From assembly GCA_964007475.1 (NCBI GenBank), contig OZ023273.1, forward strand, positions 112,515,812-112,579,811: a stretch of 64,000 nucleotides of DNA, read 5' to 3'. The notes under the pieces are model-generated. The model was given only the letters and a program-made list of their open reading frames with translations. It had not been told where the DNA came from and did not search any database. The position numbers and the translations under genes were made by a program. Below are positions 61,640 through 64,000 of this stretch, one piece after another. The number at the start of each line of letters is the position of its first letter. Within the stretch, counting starts at the first letter, position 1. Source of the stretch: Hybos culiciformis (Eukaryota; Arthropoda; Insecta; Diptera; Hybotidae).

Positions 61640-64000
61640 TTGCTAAAAGTGTCGCACAGAATATCACAAATTCTCATCAATTTCTGATTTTCTTAAAAAT
61701 ACATTACTGCCGTCTTGTATATGTCAAAAAAACTAAATCTTGTAGGGATGAGAAGAAAGAATAGGACCCATGATCAAACCATAGAACAGTATCAAAATGA
61801 CAATATCATATTATACGAGTTGACCAACTTAAATTTTAATAAATGAGTTGTTGACAGTGTTTTTCAACAGGTTATTCAACCTGGTTAAATAACATCAAAC
61901 CATACAAGTTGATAGACAAGTTGAATAGTGTGTAATAATGTTGATGAAATACTTTTAGAAGGAAAGTTTTTCACTTTAGTTTAGACATCTATTAGTAACA
62001 TGTTGAAAAGCCAGTAAAATGAACATTCAACCCGTCCCTATCATGCTTAAGTCTTATAATCGAATAAGTTATTCATTCTTAATTCTAATATATACGAAAA
62101 TATAATATAATTTAATTGAATAAGTTTTTTTTTCCATTACCTAAATGAATTTCAGTGCGTTGATGGTTAAACTTCACTTTCAAGAAAAACAAACATTTTA
62201 AAATTGCAGACAAATTACAACATTATGTAGGTGCATACATAAATTAACGACATACTATTACACATTATTATGCATTGCATATATAACATTTAATTAAACT
62301 ATGAGAAACTCCATCTTTTTATATTTAATTCGACTTTAGTTAAGTATTATCATTTTAAGGACTAGAAGTTTATTCAATTTCATTGTACTTATACCAATAA
62401 CTTTTCGTCAACGATTCAATTGCCAACACTATATAATTATCTTACAATCTCTCATTATGATATTTCTGTGCAGATTTCTTAAAAATTAAAATAAACTTAA
62501 ATTGTTTAAATTCAAATTATTATCTTAAGGTCCAATAAGCATTTAAAAAAAAAAACTGGAAGTAATTAAGCTTCCAACCTTTTGATTATTCTTTTCATTA
62601 TGCAAATTTAAAGTTCGGAATATACATACATAACTTTTTTAATGTTGATAAAAACAGAGTAGGTACGTAACAAAAATATGTAAAAAAATTTATCTTATCT
62701 CTTCGATGTACATATTTTTTTTTACTTTTTTTTATTAAATACTGCATAAGAAGACCATGTACAGAAAAAATACAAAATTTATGATATAGAATGAAAAAAG
62801 AAATATAACGACGAGTACCTAGACACACAATCTTCATATACTTTCATTCGTTTTGATAAAATAAAAAATAAAAAAAAAAAAACAAAAATCACATTTTGAA
62901 TATCTTATAAAATTGTAAAGAAGCATTTTTATTAAATTATTAAAATTTATAAAATAATATCAAAGGAGAATAAATTCCATAATTGATTTTTCTAAATTTA
63001 TGTTACTTCTATATATAAATTTCGGAATATATAAGAACGAAATATTATAATTTTATATATACGGCTTGCCTTGGCTCTGTCACTATACTTTATATAACTA
63101 AAAACAGCTGGAAATAAATACTTTTATATTAGCAATTTAAATGTTAACAACTTTTTATCTGAATTGTTTGTTATATCTCATCTTGGGTTGTTCAAACAAT
63201 TTTTGAGACTTAAATTTAACGATTTTTTAATATTCAGGCTTCAAATACTAAAAATTCAATATAAAGGTTCAATATGTTCAATATCCGAATCTCATTTACA
63301 ACAAATCAATTTTGAAATGTAAATAATGAAAAAAAAAAACTTTACATAAATTCAAGAACAAAAAAAAAATAAATTGTATATTTTTTTTTAAAGAATGGTT
63401 ACCTTTGTACCAATAACAATTTTAAAGTTAAAATTACAAGCTTCAATATTATATGAATGTATGTTAACAGTTCGAAAATACAAACCTTATCAGGTTCGGA
63501 AATCTTTCAAAAGAATATAGGTATGTTAAAAAAAAAATAAAAATAAATAAAAGGAAAAATGAAGAAAATAAGATAATATGGAAGAATTTTTGTTGCTCCC
63601 TTTTTTCATTTTTTCTTTTTTAATAATTTTATTCAATGAAAATTTATATTTTGATTTTTTTATTTTATTTTTTTTGCAAATGGTGGATGAGAGCTTTTTT
63701 TTTCTTCTTATTTTTGCGCAAAAGAAAAAAGGAATCAAATGAAAAAAAAAACTACACAACTTTGTAAATATAACTTTTCTTAAACTATGCTGAGCATAGA
63801 TTGAACATAATATGTTATCTGTTTTGTTTTATTTTGTTTTTAATTTTGATTAAATATTCTTTGAGATATTATTTTGAATTATATTATAGAATTGATACAA
63901 AAAAAACAGACAGATGATTGAAATTTCTTATTTTCAATTCACATCTTCTGTTTTTAAATATTGTTTTGATTGAAAGTTGTGTGGGGAAAATTATTAGGTG
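61640..64000. other. AT-rich region without recognised gene
   Basis: No coding frame, RNA gene or inverted repeat is recognised to the end of the window. Long A and T runs dominate after 63300. Confidence 0.6.

Overview
This is an extremely AT-rich animal nuclear window (roughly four fifths A+T by eye), with long A and T runs, spliceosomal introns and many small transposon remnants. An insect is the best guess, possibly a fly. That rests on compact GT-AG introns beside a conserved axonemal gene, a Jockey/CR1-type LINE fragment, hAT- and mariner-like MITEs, and frequent TATGTATGTACATA-like words. The order is inference only. Most open frames here are chance products of poor base composition and are not listed.

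One complete protein gene is convincing. It lies on the minus strand at 46149-48312, has five coding exons, and encodes a 467-residue GAS8/DRC4 protein, the nexin-dynein regulatory complex subunit 4 of motile cilia and sperm flagella. Its first coding exon is only the ATG and the second is 25 bases, so open-frame scans see only the later pieces. A second, much weaker candidate is a His-rich N-terminal exon at 36583-36734 (plus), ending at a good splice donor and lying downstream of a possible initiator near 35448.

The rest is gene-poor DNA built from transposon debris. In order: a near-perfect 550-bp palindrome (3049-3598); a 334-bp inverted repeat (6398-6731); a foldback element with 7-bp target duplications in two near-identical copies (11352-11667, 17274-17591), the first one base from a decayed LINE reverse-transcriptase tail (11676-12180); two head-to-head 14-bp minisatellite arrays framed by 89-bp direct repeats (15201-16330); a MITE with a 9-bp duplication (18524-19101); a pair of hairpin repeats with an identical core (22300-23200); a deleted hAT element keeping the end of its transposase (25806-26410); a Harbinger-like MITE (30190-30650); hAT-like and mariner-like MITEs just upstream of DRC4 (48817-49222, 49286-49687); and a duplicated repeat hit by another 7-bp-duplication MITE, whose empty site survives 3.5 kb away (50414-51249, 54364-54621).

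The genes show no operon-like cooperation. The strongest system-level signal is the mobile DNA: several short inverted-repeat families with intact target duplications, at least one recently active, and several perfect or near-perfect foldbacks that would form long hairpins if transcribed. No tRNA gene, rRNA gene or CRISPR array was seen.
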